From Bacillus nakamurai (lineage in GTDB: Bacteria; Bacillota; Bacilli; Bacillales; Bacillaceae): a stretch of 64,000 bases of DNA. The position numbers and the translations under genes were made by a program. The notes beneath the pieces were generated by a model. The model saw nothing but the letters and a program-made list of their open reading frames with translations, had not been told where the DNA came from and searched no databases. The stretch is taken from assembly GCF_001584325.1 (NCBI RefSeq), contig NZ_LSAZ01000007.1, forward strand, positions 118,130 through 182,129, in the 5' to 3' direction. This document shows, piece by piece, positions 44,862 through 53,706 of this stretch. Within the stretch, counting starts at the first letter, position 1. Every line of letters starts with the position of its first letter.

Positions 44862-45431
44862 TTATACGTAGCTTGTGAACAGCTCATTTGCCTGTTCGTG
44901 AATTTTTTTCAATTCGTCCTCTTTAAGTCCTGCATCCGATAATTGCTGAATAAGTCCGGCTACAAAAGACAATTTTTCACGGTTTTTCAGGTCAATGATC
45001 ATTTCATCCAATTCAACCTGCTCTACTTTTACGCCTGCCTGTGCAAATAGTTCCCTTGCGTAAGGCTGAGTTTTGTAATCTTCGGCATAATAGACCGTTT
45101 TTATTCCTGCTTGAATGATTGATTTACAGCACTGAATACACGGATAATGCGTCACATATATTTCGGCTCCTTCAGTCGGTACGCCGAACTTAGAGCATTG
45201 TAATATCGCATTCATCTCTGCATGTATCGTTCTTTGGCAATGGTTATCAATCAGCAGGCATCCTTCATCAGCACAATGGACGCCGCCGGCAATTGAGCCG
45301 TTGTATCCGCCCGCAATCATCCGCTTGTCTCTGACAACCGTAGCGCCGACAGACAGTCTCGGACATGTGCTTCTAAGCGCCAGTAAATGGCTTTGAGCCA
45401 TAAAGTATTGATTCCATGAGATTCGTTCCAC
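44862..45431 (-). CDS. comEB: ComEB, dCMP deaminase family protein
   Basis: A 189-residue cytidine/deoxycytidylate deaminase family protein with the zinc motifs TIHAEMNAIL and HYPCIQCCKSI. It resembles dCMP deaminase. Its part in competence is minor or indirect in B. subtilis. GTG at 45431 follows GGAGGG by seven bases, and the five upstream codons are not required. It sits between comEA and comEC. Confidence 0.95.
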   Translation of the reverse strand: MERISWNQYFMAQSHLLALRSTCPRLSVGATVVRDKRMIAGGYNGSIAGGVHCADEGCLLIDNHCQRTIHAEMNAILQCSKFGVPTEGAEIYVTHYPCIQCCKSIIQAGIKTVYYAEDYKTQPYARELFAQAGVKVEQVELDEMIIDLKNREKLSFVAGLIQQLSDAGLKEDELKKIHEQANELFTSYV

Positions 45432-45497
45432 AAGTGTTCCCTCCAAAAGTCGTGTTGCCTGTCCTAAGTTTACATAGATTTTATCAAGATCGTCAAT

Positions 45498-46112
45498 TTA
45501 CTTTACCGTAATGGAAGCTTTTATTCTTTCAAATGACTTTTCTCCGATCCCTGATACATTCATAATGTCTTCAGCAGTCTGAAAACGGCCATTCTCTTCA
45601 CGGTACGCGATAATCGCTTCCGCTTTTTTCTGCCCGACGCCGGAGATGGTTTGAAGTTCGTCGAGAGACGCTGTGTTTATGTTCACAGGCGCATCAGCCT
45701 TAGTGCCCGCTGCTTTTTTCGGCTCGTTCTCCTCTTCTCCTTCACTCGGAATATAAACGATCGTCCCGTCCTGCAGCTGCTCTGCTAAATTAATATTTTT
45801 TTCATCTGCCTTTTCATTCATACCGCCCGCTTTTTCAATGGCTTGCGTCACTCTGTCTCCCTGCTTCATTTCATATACGCCGGGTTTTCGGACAGCGCCT
45901 TTGATGTCGATCATGATCGTTTCTGCTTCAGGATCCTTTTTGCGCTGAGCGGACGCGGAGGCGGTCTCTTCGAAAACGGACGGCTGTTTTACCGGCTCTT
46001 CTTTTTCCGGGCGGAATATTAAAAAACAGACAATGATCAGCAATACCGCGGAACAGGCGGCCAGTATTTTCATATGCCGCCGCATCCACTCTGAAACAAT
46101 CGCTTTTGTCAT
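45498..46112 (-). CDS. comEA: DNA receptor ComEA
   Basis: Membrane-bound DNA receptor for transformation, 204 residues. It has an N-terminal transmembrane anchor (about 15-33, ILAACSAVLLIIVCFLIF) and a linker. An SLBB-like oligomerisation domain follows (IDIKGAVRKPGVYEM). A Lys/Glu-rich hinge leads to a C-terminal helix-hairpin-helix DNA-binding domain (VNINTASLDELQTISGVGQKKAEAIIAYR and a second hairpin at MNVSGIGEKSFERIK, partial quotation). It is the first gene of the operon and divergent from comER. Confidence 0.95.
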   Translation of the reverse strand: MTKAIVSEWMRRHMKILAACSAVLLIIVCFLIFRPEKEEPVKQPSVFEETASASAQRKKDPEAETIMIDIKGAVRKPGVYEMKQGDRVTQAIEKAGGMNEKADEKNINLAEQLQDGTIVYIPSEGEEENEPKKAAGTKADAPVNINTASLDELQTISGVGQKKAEAIIAYREENGRFQTAEDIMNVSGIGEKSFERIKASITVK

Positions 46113-46169
46113 ATTGTTTTGCCTCCCTGCATAAGGTTTAGAGGATTAAGGGAAAAGGAGGGGAGAATT

Positions 46170-46991
46170 TTGAAGATAGGCTTTATCGGCACCGGAAATA
46201 TGGGTACAATCCTGATCGAATCGTTTATTGAATCAAACGCTGCCGATCCCTCACAAATCACCATTACGAACAGAACGATCGATAAAGCGTTAAAGATAAA
46301 GGAACGCTGCAGCAGCCTTCATGTAACTGAAGACCAGGAACGGCTGGTAAGAGAAAACGAAATGATCTTCATCTGTGTGAAACCGCTGGATATCTATCCT
46401 TTGCTTAAAAAGCTCACACCGCATTTAAGAGAAGATCACATTTTAATCTCCATTACAAGCCCCATTCAGACAGAGCAGATTGAACACACAGTTCCGTGCC
46501 AGACAGCCCGCGTCATTCCGAGCATTACGAACCGGGCCTTGGCCGGGGTATCGCTTGTTACGTTCGGCGAGAGCTGCAGCGACACGGCAAAAACGCAGAT
46601 TCGTACTCTGATGTCCCACATTTCAAAGCCTTTGGAAATCGAGAGCGGCATTACGAGAGCGGCCTCTGATATCGTCAGCTGCGGGCCTGCTTTTATGAGT
46701 TACCTTATCCAGCGTTTTATTGACGCGGCGGTCGAAGAAACATCGATTTCAAAACAGGAAGCTGTGATCATGTCGAAGGAAATGCTTGTCGGGCTCGGGA
46801 AACTGCTGGAGACGGAGCTTTACACCCTTCCGGCTTTACAGGAAAAGGTCTGCGTAAAAGGCGGCGTCACCGGAGAAGGGCTGAAAGCGCTCGAAAGCGG
46901 CGTGCAGGATATGTTCAACCGTGTTTTTCAAAATACACACGCAAAATATGAAGAGGATATTTCTTTAGTGGAAAAGCAATTTCACGTGTAA
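46170..46991 (+). CDS. comER: ComER, pyrroline-5-carboxylate reductase-like protein
   Basis: A 273-residue homologue of pyrroline-5-carboxylate reductase, transcribed divergently from comEA. The Rossmann motif GFIGTGNMGTIL is at the N-terminus. The C-terminal helical dimer domain carries TRAASDIVSCGPAF and the CVKGGVTGEG motif. In relatives it affects sporulation and biofilm signalling rather than proline synthesis. The TTG at 46170 follows AAAGGAGGGGAG, and the upstream in-frame codons lack a site. Confidence 0.93.
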   Translation: MKIGFIGTGNMGTILIESFIESNAADPSQITITNRTIDKALKIKERCSSLHVTEDQERLVRENEMIFICVKPLDIYPLLKKLTPHLREDHILISITSPIQTEQIEHTVPCQTARVIPSITNRALAGVSLVTFGESCSDTAKTQIRTLMSHISKPLEIESGITRAASDIVSCGPAFMSYLIQRFIDAAVEETSISKQEAVIMSKEMLVGLGKLLETELYTLPALQEKVCVKGGVTGEGLKALESGVQDMFNRVFQNTHAKYEEDISLVEKQFHV

Positions 46992-47041
46992 ATCAGTATG
47001 CCATAGACTCCGCTCATACCGCCAATCGTGAAAAAAGAATT

Positions 47042-47078
47042 TTAAAAACCATCGTTCTGTTTAAACGATGGTTTTTGA
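47042..47078. terminator. Bidirectional terminator between comER and yqeM
   Basis: AAAACCATCGTT pairs with AACGATGGTTTT around a six-base loop, between converging genes. Confidence 0.92.
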
Positions 47079-47801
47079 TTTGCCTGCCGTAAAGAATAGA
47101 CGCTCAGACTCAACTGAAGGAGGGTTCTCTGTAAAATCAGCCGTGATCCTCTTCAGTTCAAATCCGGTGTCCGCAAGCATTTGTTCATATTCTTCTATAT
47201 AAAAGGTTTTTTGCTCATGCGTCTCATCATAGCGCTCATACGCTTGTCCGTTCCATACAAAAAAGGACATATCATGGATGACAGAAAGCTCTTCATCGCC
47301 GGCAAAGCTTTGCCAAATGTAGCTGATTTGCTCATCCTGATCAGCATGGGTGCTGTTCGGAAAAAGCTCCGTCATTTTAAACGGGGAATGGACGTCAAAC
47401 AGAAGCAAGCCGCCTTCCTTCAATACTTGAAAAACGCTTTTAAAAGTGCTTTTGACATCATTTTTCGTTTTTAAGTAATTTAAGGAATCACAGCAGATGA
47501 CTACAGCGTCAAACTGCTCCTGAAAGCCGGAAAGCTCCCTCATATCCTGCTGGAGAAAAAGAATCGGCTGTTTTCCCGTTTTTTTCTGCTGTGCACAGCT
47601 CAGCATGTCTTCGCTCAAATCAATCCCTGTGACTTCATAGCCTTTTTCGGCAAGCCTGATTGAAATTTCTCCCGTTCCGCAGGCAAGATCAAGCACCCGT
47701 CCCTTTCCAGGAAGAGCGGCTTCGATCCAGCTTGCCCAGTCATCGTAAGGCGCATGGGACATTAACTCGTCATAGACGCTGGCGAAGCCTTGGTAAATCA
47801 T
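47061..47801 (-). CDS. yqeM: YqeM, SAM-dependent methyltransferase
   Basis: A 246-residue class I methyltransferase with the SAM motif VLDLACGTGEISI near residues 40-52 and VTGIDLSEDML after it. The substrate is unknown. The ATG overlaps the rsfS stop by four bases (ATGA), so it is coupled. It is the last gene of the yqeG-yqeM operon, and the terminator overlaps its final codons. Confidence 0.92.
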   Translation of the reverse strand: MIYQGFASVYDELMSHAPYDDWASWIEAALPGKGRVLDLACGTGEISIRLAEKGYEVTGIDLSEDMLSCAQQKKTGKQPILFLQQDMRELSGFQEQFDAVVICCDSLNYLKTKNDVKSTFKSVFQVLKEGGLLLFDVHSPFKMTELFPNSTHADQDEQISYIWQSFAGDEELSVIHDMSFFVWNGQAYERYDETHEQKTFYIEEYEQMLADTGFELKRITADFTENPPSVESERLFFTAGKSKTIV

Positions 47802-48154
47802 GAATTGAATCCAAGTTCAAGTTCTGCAAGCGGCGCGTCGCCCCACAGCTTTTCCAGATTGTAATAGCTTCTTTCGTCTTTATGGAATACATGGACGATG
47901 ACATCGCCGAGATCGACTAAGATCCAGCGGGCTTCGTCAAACCCTTCCATCTTTTTCACATTGATGCCGTTTTCTTCTGCTTGATCTTTAATTTCACGCG
48001 CAATTGCCTGAACCTGCTTATCAGAATTCCCGTGGCAGATTAAAAAGTAATCCGCAACGAGAGAAATTCCTTCCATGTCCAGTGCTAAAATATCCTCTGC
48101 ACGTTTATCATCGCAGGCCTTTGCTGCGATTTTTAATACGGAAGCTTGATTCAT
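47798..48154 (-). CDS. rsfS: Ribosomal silencing factor RsfS
   Basis: RsfS binds L14 on the 50S subunit and prevents subunit joining when nutrients are scarce. The 118-residue protein has the DUF143 signatures ALDMEGISLVADYFLI, SDKQVQAIA and DLGDVIVHVFH. The ATG at 48154 is nine bases behind AGGAGG. Seventeen further upstream codons would run into the yqeK end. It overlaps yqeM by four bases. Confidence 0.95.
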   Translation of the reverse strand: MNQASVLKIAAKACDDKRAEDILALDMEGISLVADYFLICHGNSDKQVQAIAREIKDQAEENGINVKKMEGFDEARWILVDLGDVIVHVFHKDERSYYNLEKLWGDAPLAELELGFNS

Positions 48155-48170
48155 TCCCATATTCCTCCTG

Positions 48171-48731
48171 TCAATTTTGAGACACCAGCCAGTTGTAAGC
48201 TGCAAACGTCTCCGGAAATACTGGCTGGTTTTTTTTCATCAGAAATAGTATTGTATTTTTCATCGCTTGTATCAGCGCTTGATTTAAATCCGTTTCCGCC
48301 AGTTCGCGCACGTCATCAACCCCGGGAAATTTGCGGCCGGGTTCAATATAATCGGCAACGTAAAGGACTTTGTCTAAAAGGGTCATGCCGGGACGCCCTG
48401 ACGTATGATAGCGGATTGCATCTAAAATGTCTGGATCGGTAATACCGGCTTCTTTTTCAGCCAAATAGGCGCCTACAGGTGCATGCCAGAGCTCGGAATT
48501 ATACTCTAACAGATCAGCCGGCATTTTTTCTCTCACGATAATCTGCTTCATTTCCTCTTTCGGGCGGAATTTCGCATAATCGTGAAAAATAGCTGCCATT
48601 TCGGCTTTTTCAGGATCTGCTCCGAAGCGGCCGGCAAGGATAACCGCCGTATCTGTCACGCCGATTGTGTGGATGTACCGATGCTCGGTCAGCTGCTCTT
48701 TGACGCAGGCAAGTGCTTCCTCACGATTCAT
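48171..48731 (-). CDS. yqeK: YqeK, HD-domain Ap4A hydrolase
   Basis: A 186-residue HD-domain phosphohydrolase. Members of this family cleave diadenosine tetraphosphate symmetrically to ADP. Metal-binding residues are seen in HRYIHTIGV, the HD pair in IFHDYAK, WHAPVGA and the terminal Asp in VADYIEPG. The ATG at 48731 follows GGAG by ten bases and overlaps the end of nadD by 11 bases, a conserved pairing. Confidence 0.95.
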   Translation of the reverse strand: MNREEALACVKEQLTEHRYIHTIGVTDTAVILAGRFGADPEKAEMAAIFHDYAKFRPKEEMKQIIVREKMPADLLEYNSELWHAPVGAYLAEKEAGITDPDILDAIRYHTSGRPGMTLLDKVLYVADYIEPGRKFPGVDDVRELAETDLNQALIQAMKNTILFLMKKNQPVFPETFAAYNWLVSQN

Positions 48732-49290
48732 ATAAACCATTCTCCTCTATATACTGCTTCACTTTATCAGGCATTAAGTATTGTGTCGGCTTTTTGGCTT
48801 TCAGACGTTCTCTCAGCATCGTGGACGAAACGTCAAATTCCGGAACGTCGGCAAAAAGCAGCGGATACGGAGTCTCGATATGAAAGCCCGGACGCCTCAC
48901 CCCGATAAATTGAATAAGTGTGAGCAGTTCATCTAGTTTATACCATTTAGGCAGGAATTCAATCATATCCGCCCCGATAATAAAGAAGAGCTTATCGTCC
49001 GGCTGGCGCTCTTTCAGTAAGCGGATCGTATCAAAGGTGTATGAAGGGCCTTCCCTCTCCATTTCGGCCAGCTCAAGCTTAAAATTCGGATTAGAACCGA
49101 TCGCACGCTTCAGCATCTCCACCCGGTGAAAGCTGTCTGTGAAGTCTTCTTTCTGCTTATGCGGGGGAATTTGGTTCGGCATAAACCAAATCTCATCGAG
49201 CTCCGCCTGATACAGCACTTCGTTCGCCATCAGGAGATGACCATTATGAGGGGGATCGAACGTGCCCCCGAAAATTCCGATTTTCTTCAT
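48721..49290 (-). CDS. nadD: Nicotinate-nucleotide adenylyltransferase
   Basis: NadD joins nicotinate mononucleotide and ATP to deamido-NAD in NAD synthesis. The 189-residue protein has the nucleotidyltransferase motif [17 protein letters not shown] at the N-terminus and the second motif [11 protein letters not shown] (ISSTxxR type) near residue 155. The ATG at 49290 follows AAGGTGG by five bases. It lies between yqeI and yqeK. Confidence 0.96.
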   Translation of the reverse strand: MKKIGIFGGTFDPPHNGHLLMANEVLYQAELDEIWFMPNQIPPHKQKEDFTDSFHRVEMLKRAIGSNPNFKLELAEMEREGPSYTFDTIRLLKERQPDDKLFFIIGADMIEFLPKWYKLDELLTLIQFIGVRRPGFHIETPYPLLFADVPEFDVSSTMLRERLKAKKPTQYLMPDKVKQYIEENGLYES

Positions 49291-49300
49291 GTCAACCACC

Positions 49301-49591
49301 TTACGGAAGCTCGATTTGTTTATTTTCCTTTGATTCTTTATACAGTACGATCGTGCTGCCGATCGTCTGCACTAAATGTGAACGGCTGCCTTTAACGAGT
49401 GCTTCGGCGACATCGTTTTTATCCTCTTCGCAATTTTGAAGCACGCTGACTTTAATCAGTTCTCTTGCTTCAAGCGCTTCGGCAATTTGTTTGACCATGT
49501 TTTCGTTGACTCCGCCTTTTCCTACTTGAAAAATTGGCGTTAGATGGTGCGCTTTTGAGCGCAATAAACGTTTTTGTTTTCCTGTTAACAT
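49301..49591 (-). CDS. yqeI: YqeI, CRS1/YhbY-type RNA-binding protein
   Basis: A 96-residue single-domain CRM RNA-binding protein related to E. coli YhbY, which is associated with 50S precursors. The conserved start [25 protein letters not shown] (GxxG loop) and the central [10 protein letters not shown] are visible. Its start codon overlaps the end of aroE by seven bases, and nadD follows after 10 bases. Confidence 0.94.
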   Translation of the reverse strand: MLTGKQKRLLRSKAHHLTPIFQVGKGGVNENMVKQIAEALEARELIKVSVLQNCEEDKNDVAEALVKGSRSHLVQTIGSTIVLYKESKENKQIELP

Positions 49592-50427
49592 TGTGTTCCT
49601 CCTAGTTTTCCTTCAACAATTGCTCTCATTAACCCGCTGTCAGGCTCTTGTCCCGTCCATAGCTGAAAAGACAGCGCCGCCTGTTCAACAAACATGCCGA
49701 CTCCGTCCAAGACAGTTAAGCCCTTTTTCTCGGCTTCTTTTAATAAAGCGGTTTGAATCGGATTGTAGACGATATCACAAACGATCGCGCTGTTTTTGGC
49801 GCGTTCCAGCGAGAGCGGCGCGTCGTCTGTTTTCGGATACATGCCGACAGATGTGGTATGAATGATGACATCATATTGTTCAAGCTGCTTTTCAGCTTCC
49901 TGTAATGTAAGGGCATGTTTATTTTGAAAAGAGGGAGCGGCCTCGATCAGTTTGCTTGCTTTTTCCGGCGTACGGTTGCAGACGTCAAATTGTTTCGGCT
50001 CAGCGCGGACGATCGTCGTGAAGATGGCTCTCGCCGCTCCTCCCGCTCCTATCATTAAGATGGAAAGCTCTGATATGGGTTTGTCCAATACCTTTACTAA
50101 GGACTTAAAAAACCCTTCCCCGTCAGTATTATACCCGATAAGCCTGTCTCCTTCTCTTTTGACAGTGTTGACCGCTCCGAGTACTTTTGCGCTTTCATGG
50201 ATTTCATCCAGATGCTCCATAATGGCCACCTTATGCGGAACTGTCACATTAATGCCGCTGATGCCGAGCGCCCTGATGCCGTTAACGGCGTCCTTGAGAT
50301 CATGAGGTTCCACCTGAAACGCAAAATACTGCCCGTTAATGTTCTTATCTTTTAAAGCCGCGTTATGAATATCCGGGGACATCGAATGCCCGATCGGATT
50401 TCCGATCACTCCGTACAATTGTTTCAT
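49585..50427 (-). CDS. aroE: Shikimate dehydrogenase
   Basis: AroE reduces 3-dehydroshikimate to shikimate with NADPH in aromatic amino-acid synthesis. The 280-residue protein has the substrate motif GNPIGHSMSPDIHN, the catalytic lysine in NVTVPHK, and the NADP-binding GAGGAARAIF. TTSVGMYP is also typical. It lies between yqeH and yqeI in the conserved operon. Confidence 0.97.
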   Translation of the reverse strand: MKQLYGVIGNPIGHSMSPDIHNAALKDKNINGQYFAFQVEPHDLKDAVNGIRALGISGINVTVPHKVAIMEHLDEIHESAKVLGAVNTVKREGDRLIGYNTDGEGFFKSLVKVLDKPISELSILMIGAGGAARAIFTTIVRAEPKQFDVCNRTPEKASKLIEAAPSFQNKHALTLQEAEKQLEQYDVIIHTTSVGMYPKTDDAPLSLERAKNSAIVCDIVYNPIQTALLKEAEKKGLTVLDGVGMFVEQAALSFQLWTGQEPDSGLMRAIVEGKLGGTQC

Positions 50428-50446
50428 GCTCCCTCTCCCCTTCTCT

Positions 50447-51547
50447 CTATATTAATGAACGGCGGACAAATACGTGAACGCCTTTCGGAGCGTATGCTGT
50501 TATTTTTTTATCTGCATCCTGAACCGTCACCCAGCCCAAACCGGAAAAAACGATATCCGTCTTCCCTTCCTTGATCGTAAACGTATGGGCTGTAAGCTCC
50601 GGAAATTCGTCCAGATCATCTTTTCCGGGCGGTGTAAGCAATTCCCCGGCATGCTTTTCGTATAAAGCATCAGCATTTTCAAGTTTTGTTCTGTGAATCA
50701 TTAATTCATTCGGCATATAGCAGACAAACGCCGATCTGTCGCCTGATACATAATCAAATCTGGCGAGGCCGCCAAAGTAAAGCGTCTGTTTATCATTCAG
50801 CTGGAATGTGCGCGGCTTTAATTCTTTTTTAGGCGTAAGCACCTTTAAGTCACGCTTGTCCACGTAATGCGCCATTTGGTGATGGTTGATGATTCCCGGC
50901 GTATCATAAAGCGCTGAACCGTCATCAAGCGGAATTTCAATCGCATCGAGCGTTGTGCCCGGGAATTGAGAAGTGGTGATAATATTCTCTTCCCCTGACA
51001 CTTCTTTAATAATCCGGTTGATAAACGTTGATTTTCCGACATTTGTGCATCCCACCACATAAACGTCCCGGCCTTCGCGGTAATATTCAATGGCGTCGAT
51101 CACTTCTTTTATCCCTTGTCCGCGGGAAGCGCTGACCAAAAATACATCAAGCGGCTTTAAACCGTATTCCTTCGCTTCGCGTTTCATCCATTGAACGAGC
51201 CGTTCCCGTTTAAGAGATTTCGGCAGGATATCGGCTTTATTTCCGACCAAAAGAATCGGATTACCGCCGACAAAACGATTCAGTCCGTTGATCCAGCTTC
51301 CATTAAAATCAAAGATATCAACGACTTTTACAATAAGCGAGTCGGTCTCGCCGATGCTGTGCAAAATATTTAAAAAATCATCATCCGTTAATGAAACATC
51401 TTGAATTTCATTGTAATTTTTCAGTCTGAAGCAGCGCTGGCAGATCACATTCTCTTTTGCAAGCGATGCCTGAGGCGCATAGCCAAGACCGTTTTTATCC
51501 TCGGTTTGGATCGTTACTCCGCAGCCGATGCAAACAACCTTTTCCAT
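50447..51547 (-). CDS. yqeH: Circularly permuted GTPase YqeH
   Basis: Essential GTPase for 30S ribosome assembly. The 366-residue protein has an N-terminal treble-clef zinc finger (CIGCG and CQRCF). The permuted GTPase order is G4 NKADILP, G5 SASRGQG, G1 GCTNVGKSTF, then G3 DTPG. A C-terminal RNA-binding domain follows. The ATG at 51547 follows GGAGG. yqeG ends two bases before it, so the two are coupled. Confidence 0.96.
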   Translation of the reverse strand: MEKVVCIGCGVTIQTEDKNGLGYAPQASLAKENVICQRCFRLKNYNEIQDVSLTDDDFLNILHSIGETDSLIVKVVDIFDFNGSWINGLNRFVGGNPILLVGNKADILPKSLKRERLVQWMKREAKEYGLKPLDVFLVSASRGQGIKEVIDAIEYYREGRDVYVVGCTNVGKSTFINRIIKEVSGEENIITTSQFPGTTLDAIEIPLDDGSALYDTPGIINHHQMAHYVDKRDLKVLTPKKELKPRTFQLNDKQTLYFGGLARFDYVSGDRSAFVCYMPNELMIHRTKLENADALYEKHAGELLTPPGKDDLDEFPELTAHTFTIKEGKTDIVFSGLGWVTVQDADKKITAYAPKGVHVFVRRSLI

Positions 51548-51549
51548 TC

Positions 51550-52068
51550 CTAATCCTCCCACTGAATGTGCCCTTTGCGTTTTAAAGAACTCAATATTCT
51601 CCGTTCAATTTGGCGGTTAAAGCGTGTCACGACTCCGTCAGAGGAAGCAACCGGCACGACCAAAATGGTATGGTAGCCGTGTCTGTTTCCGCCAAGCACA
51701 TCTGTAAGCAGCTGATCGCCGATCACGACACAGTCTTCTTTTTTCAGCTCCATGCTGCGGACGGCTCTCTTAAAGGCGCGTCCCATCGGCTTTCTCGCTT
51801 TATAGATAAACGGAATGCCCAGCGGCTCCGAAAATAATTTCACTCTTCGTTCATTATTATTGGAGACGATCGTCACTTTAATGCCGTGCTCCTTCATTTC
51901 TTCAAACCACTCTATTAAACGCGGAGTCGCACTCGGCCTGTCCCACTCCACGAGTGTATTGTCAAGGTCTGTAATAATTCCTTTTACATTGCGTTCCTTG
52001 AGCTTTTCCGGTGTGATATGAAAAATATTTTTTACAAATTCGTCAGGTAAAAAAAACTTTTTTAACAA
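51550..52068 (-). CDS. yqeG: HAD-family phosphatase YqeG
   Basis: A 172-residue HAD IIIA phosphatase related to phosphatidylglycerol phosphate phosphatases. It has the catalytic ITDLDNTLVEWD motif (about 30-41), VTIVSNNNE, KARKPMG and VIGDQLLTDVLGG. The TTG at 52068 follows GAAGGGTG by six bases and gives the family length. A GTG nine bases upstream is too near the site. It is the first gene of the operon and is divergent from sda. Confidence 0.93.
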   Translation of the reverse strand: MLKKFFLPDEFVKNIFHITPEKLKERNVKGIITDLDNTLVEWDRPSATPRLIEWFEEMKEHGIKVTIVSNNNERRVKLFSEPLGIPFIYKARKPMGRAFKRAVRSMELKKEDCVVIGDQLLTDVLGGNRHGYHTILVVPVASSDGVVTRFNRQIERRILSSLKRKGHIQWED

Positions 52069-52182
52069 AACCCGCACCCTTCCCTTTTCTTTCTATCATA
52101 AATATGTCGAAACCGGTCGAACTTGAAATCAAAGTCGGCCTGAGCAAAAAAATTTCGACAAAAATTGGGTTCCTTCACCAGT

Positions 52183-52282
52183 TGTGGATAAAATTACACA
52201 CATTATCCACTCTTATTCCATCCGGATTTATACAAATTATAAACAAGATACTAACAAGTTATCCACTTATGAGTGTGGATAA
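52183..52282. promoter_or_regulatory. Four DnaA boxes between yqeG and sda
   Basis: Two perfect DnaA boxes, TGTGGATAA at 52183-52191 and 52274-52282 (complement TTATCCACA), flank two near-perfect TTATCCACT boxes at 52203-52211 and 52259-52267. DnaA-controlled transcription of sda is known in B. subtilis, and the cluster fits that. Confidence 0.93.
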
Positions 52283-52327
52283 CAGAACGATTGTTCTTAT
52301 TTGTAATTCATGGTAGATTAAAGATAA

Positions 52328-52567
<240 letters not shown>

Positions 52568-52654
52568 ACAGAAAAAACGACCCGGGCGCTTTCCTTTTTT
52601 TACTCAGATGACTGATATTATATCACTTCGGTTATACGCATTACTACCACTTTC

Positions 52655-52687
52655 AACAAAAAACACCCCTAAAATAGAGGTGTTTAA
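52655..52687 (-). terminator. Terminator downstream of the 44-residue gene
   Basis: Minus-strand AAACACCTC pairs with GGGGTGTTT (one wobble) around an A/T-rich loop, followed by TTTTTGTTG. Confidence 0.75.
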
Positions 52688-52698
52688 GAGGACGGCTG

Positions 52699-52833
52699 TT
52701 ATATGGCGAACCAATATCGGCCGCCCAATACGAGAAGAACGACGAGCAGCACAACAAAAAATGCGTATCCGTAACCCGTATTCACCCGCGGAGGCGGACA
52801 TACAGGGTACGGCGGAGGAAAAACGCAGTTCAT
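52699..52833 (-). CDS. 44-residue Pro-rich single-helix membrane peptide
   Basis: A short gene that I do not recognise by name. The ATG at 52833 follows GGAGGCGA by six bases, and a terminator follows the stop codon. The product opens MNCVFPPPYPVCPPPR, a Cys/Pro-rich head with two CPPP/FPPP-like runs. GYGYAF and one hydrophobic helix (FFVVLLVVLLVLGG) follow, ending RYWFAI. The GYGYAFFVVLLVVLLVL part resembles the tail of YjcZ-type sporulation peptides, which have Gly/Tyr heads and one helix. A spore-associated role is only a guess. Confidence 0.7.
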   Translation of the reverse strand: MNCVFPPPYPVCPPPRVNTGYGYAFFVVLLVVLLVLGGRYWFAI

Positions 52834-52906
52834 AGCAATCGCCTCCAAATAAGGTTTTAATACAGCCTATGAAGCAGAAATAAAACGGTTTAGGCAGCTG
52901 CCGGAG

Positions 52907-53638
52907 TCAGCGCTCCAAAACCCGCCCATTTTTTATGCCTTCATACACAATTCTCGCGCCTTTTGGCGTCATATGATTTCCCGAAGGGTCTATCAGCCCC
53001 GATTGGGTCAGTGCTTCGTCTGTATCTTTGCCGCCGTCTGCGCGTATAAAGTGCTTCCAATTATCTACCAAGGGCACCTTTAAGTTTTTGGCAACCTGTC
53101 TCGTAATGCCGTTATAAGAGTTGTGCCATTTTCTAGCGCCGCCTTTTGTTTTAAAGGCTGAAGCTTTATATCTTGAATAGTAGAAGAGATGATGCGTTCC
53201 GTTTCCTTCTATAATAGGAATACACGTCATTAAAACCGGCTTAATGCCGTGCTTTCTGCTTTCATTTATAAAATAAGTCAGATTTTCTTTAAACCGTTCT
53301 TTTGATACTCTCGGTTTATTTTTTGTCAGTATTCCCGCATCATTTGTTCCGAACATGATAAATAAATATTCAGGCTTTCGGTCAAGCACGTCGCTTTGAA
53401 AACGCAAGCGTGCATCCTCTGTCGTCTGGCCTCCTATGCCGGCATTGACAATTGACAGATGCCCGCGTTCTGCTGTATTTAATATATTTACCCATTGCTG
53501 CGCCTTTGGATAATCACGATAATCCCAGTTGGAGCCGCGCGTATTGCTGTCGCCGAACGCTACAACATTCTTCTCTCTGTCTCCGGCGCACCCCGACAAT
53601 AGACAAATCATCGCAATAAAAAGAACAGCATATTTCAT
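52907..53638 (-). CDS. yqeF: YqeF, SGNH-hydrolase lipoprotein
   Basis: A 243-residue secreted lipoprotein with a lipobox LLSGC at residues 14-18. The mature part is an SGNH/GDSL hydrolase. Block I is VVAFGDSNTRGS (catalytic Ser), block II glycine is in NAGIGGQTT, block III is MFGTNDAG, and the Asp-x-x-His block is replaced by DPSGNHMTPKGA near the C-terminus. The substrate is unknown, probably an ester on the cell surface. The ATG at 53638 follows GGGGGGAG. In B. subtilis the gene lies in the same place after sda. Confidence 0.92.
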   Translation of the reverse strand: MKYAVLFIAMICLLSGCAGDREKNVVAFGDSNTRGSNWDYRDYPKAQQWVNILNTAERGHLSIVNAGIGGQTTEDARLRFQSDVLDRKPEYLFIMFGTNDAGILTKNKPRVSKERFKENLTYFINESRKHGIKPVLMTCIPIIEGNGTHHLFYYSRYKASAFKTKGGARKWHNSYNGITRQVAKNLKVPLVDNWKHFIRADGGKDTDEALTQSGLIDPSGNHMTPKGARIVYEGIKNGRVLER

Positions 53639-53706
53639 TTTCTCTCCCCCCAAACCTTACCTTCTATGGTACACATCTCTTTCCCGGCTTTCAACGCGGC
53701 GCTCTT

